From contig CM067513.1 of assembly GCA_034509495.1 (NCBI GenBank), positions 23,015,990 to 23,079,989 of the forward strand: 64,000 nucleotides of DNA, written 5' to 3'. The DNA comes from Acestrorhynchus altus (Eukaryota; Chordata; Actinopteri; Characiformes; Acestrorhynchidae). Positions 63,481-64,000 of the stretch are shown in pieces. Made by a program: the position numbers and the translations under genes. The notes under the pieces are model-generated. The model was not told the origin of the DNA. It did not search any database and saw only the letters and a list, made by a program, of their open reading frames with translations. Numbering within the stretch: the first letter of the stretch is position 1; each line of letters opens with the position of its first letter.

Positions 63481-64000
63481 AAGCATTGTTGATCAGAAAA
63501 TATACATCTCCTCCTTTACTCTTCCCTGAGACTTTTTCCCAGAGAGAACATGATGAGCTTGATGGCCTTGTCAGGGATCTCTGCCGACATCCATGTCTCT
63601 ATGAATCAGATCATCCTGCAGTCCCTTGTCTGTTTTGGAAAAAGATCCTGTGCCTGAAGTTCACTGTTTGTTGTCCAGCGATTGTATATTAGCCAGTGGT
63701 ATGCTGGGTAAAGGCTGTCTCAGCCTGACCAGAAGACTGGGTCTAACTCTTTTCAGGCGGCCCAGATGAATGGGGCTCCTTACAAAGGATCTGCATCATA
63801 AAACTCATTGTCCAGTTTGCAGTGAGTGATTGTCAGTCTGATTTGTAGAAGTGTTTGTTGGTCATAGATTAGGGTGCTGACCACATTCAGTGCCATAAAT
63901 ATGAGAGACACAATTAACAAAAAACTACAAAAACTAAAGGGAGCTCACAACATGGCAGCCATGCTCAACACCGTCTTGGATATCAAATATCAGGCTGTAG
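63481..64000. other. Window end, no certain gene
   Basis: No fancm exon recognised. On the plus strand 63538-63640 reads HDELDGLVRDLCRHPCLYES, which resembles the start of a MADF (Myb/SANT-like) domain as found in some host genes and Harbinger-type transposons, but the frame soon leaves the pattern. Confidence 0.3.

Noticed and set aside
58453..64000. Further fancm exons
   Set aside because: No splice-bounded stretch matching the family sequence after motif VI was seen; the region is Tc1 and L2 sequence plus short unassigned gaps.

Overview
This is vertebrate, almost certainly ray-finned (teleost) fish, nuclear DNA. It is AT-rich, split by GT-AG introns, and crowded with fish-type repeats: L2-clade and L1/Tx1-clade LINEs, Tc1/mariner and hAT DNA transposons, and a Gmr1-like Ty3/Gypsy LTR element. 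The species cannot be told from the sequence alone.

Left part (1-23.5 kb) is intergenic and built of nested retroelements. An old minus-strand L2 LINE runs in pieces from about 17530 down to 1221. A full-length plus-strand L1/Tx1 element (copy A, 1291-11044) sits in its 3' end, flanked by a 14-bp target-site duplication. A second member of the same family (copy B, minus strand, 2439-8168) sits inside copy A, flanked by a perfect 16-bp duplication. Further into the L2 lies a 5.8-kb LTR retrotransposon (11239-17019). Its protein order is gag, protease, integrase, reverse transcriptase, RNase H, the inverted order known from Gmr1. A second L2 family lies at 19.7-21.9 kb, broken by another repeat with an unexplained open frame.

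Right part (23.85-64 kb) is the 5' portion of fancm, the Fanconi anaemia M DNA translocase, on the plus strand. Ten coding exons, all with canonical splice sites and matching phases, give residues 1-563: both RecA-like helicase lobes with Walker A, DEAH, SAT and QRxGRxGR motifs. Later exons lie beyond the window. Intron 4 is 30 kb long and holds a complete second gene on the opposite strand: a five-exon SOUL/heme-binding-protein family gene (279 codons, 48912 to 38022) with its own CpG-rich 5' region. The rest of the intron is mostly DNA-transposon remnants (several with clear terminal repeats and TA or 8-bp target duplications), LINE 3' ends and simple repeats. Intron 6 holds a small DNA transposon. 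The sequence after exon 10 holds Tc1 copies and a 2.5-kb L2 LINE.

No tRNA, rRNA or CRISPR was found. The only intact host genes seen are fancm (partial) and the nested SOUL-family gene. All transposon protein genes except one ORF1 and two partial ORF2 frames are visibly broken.
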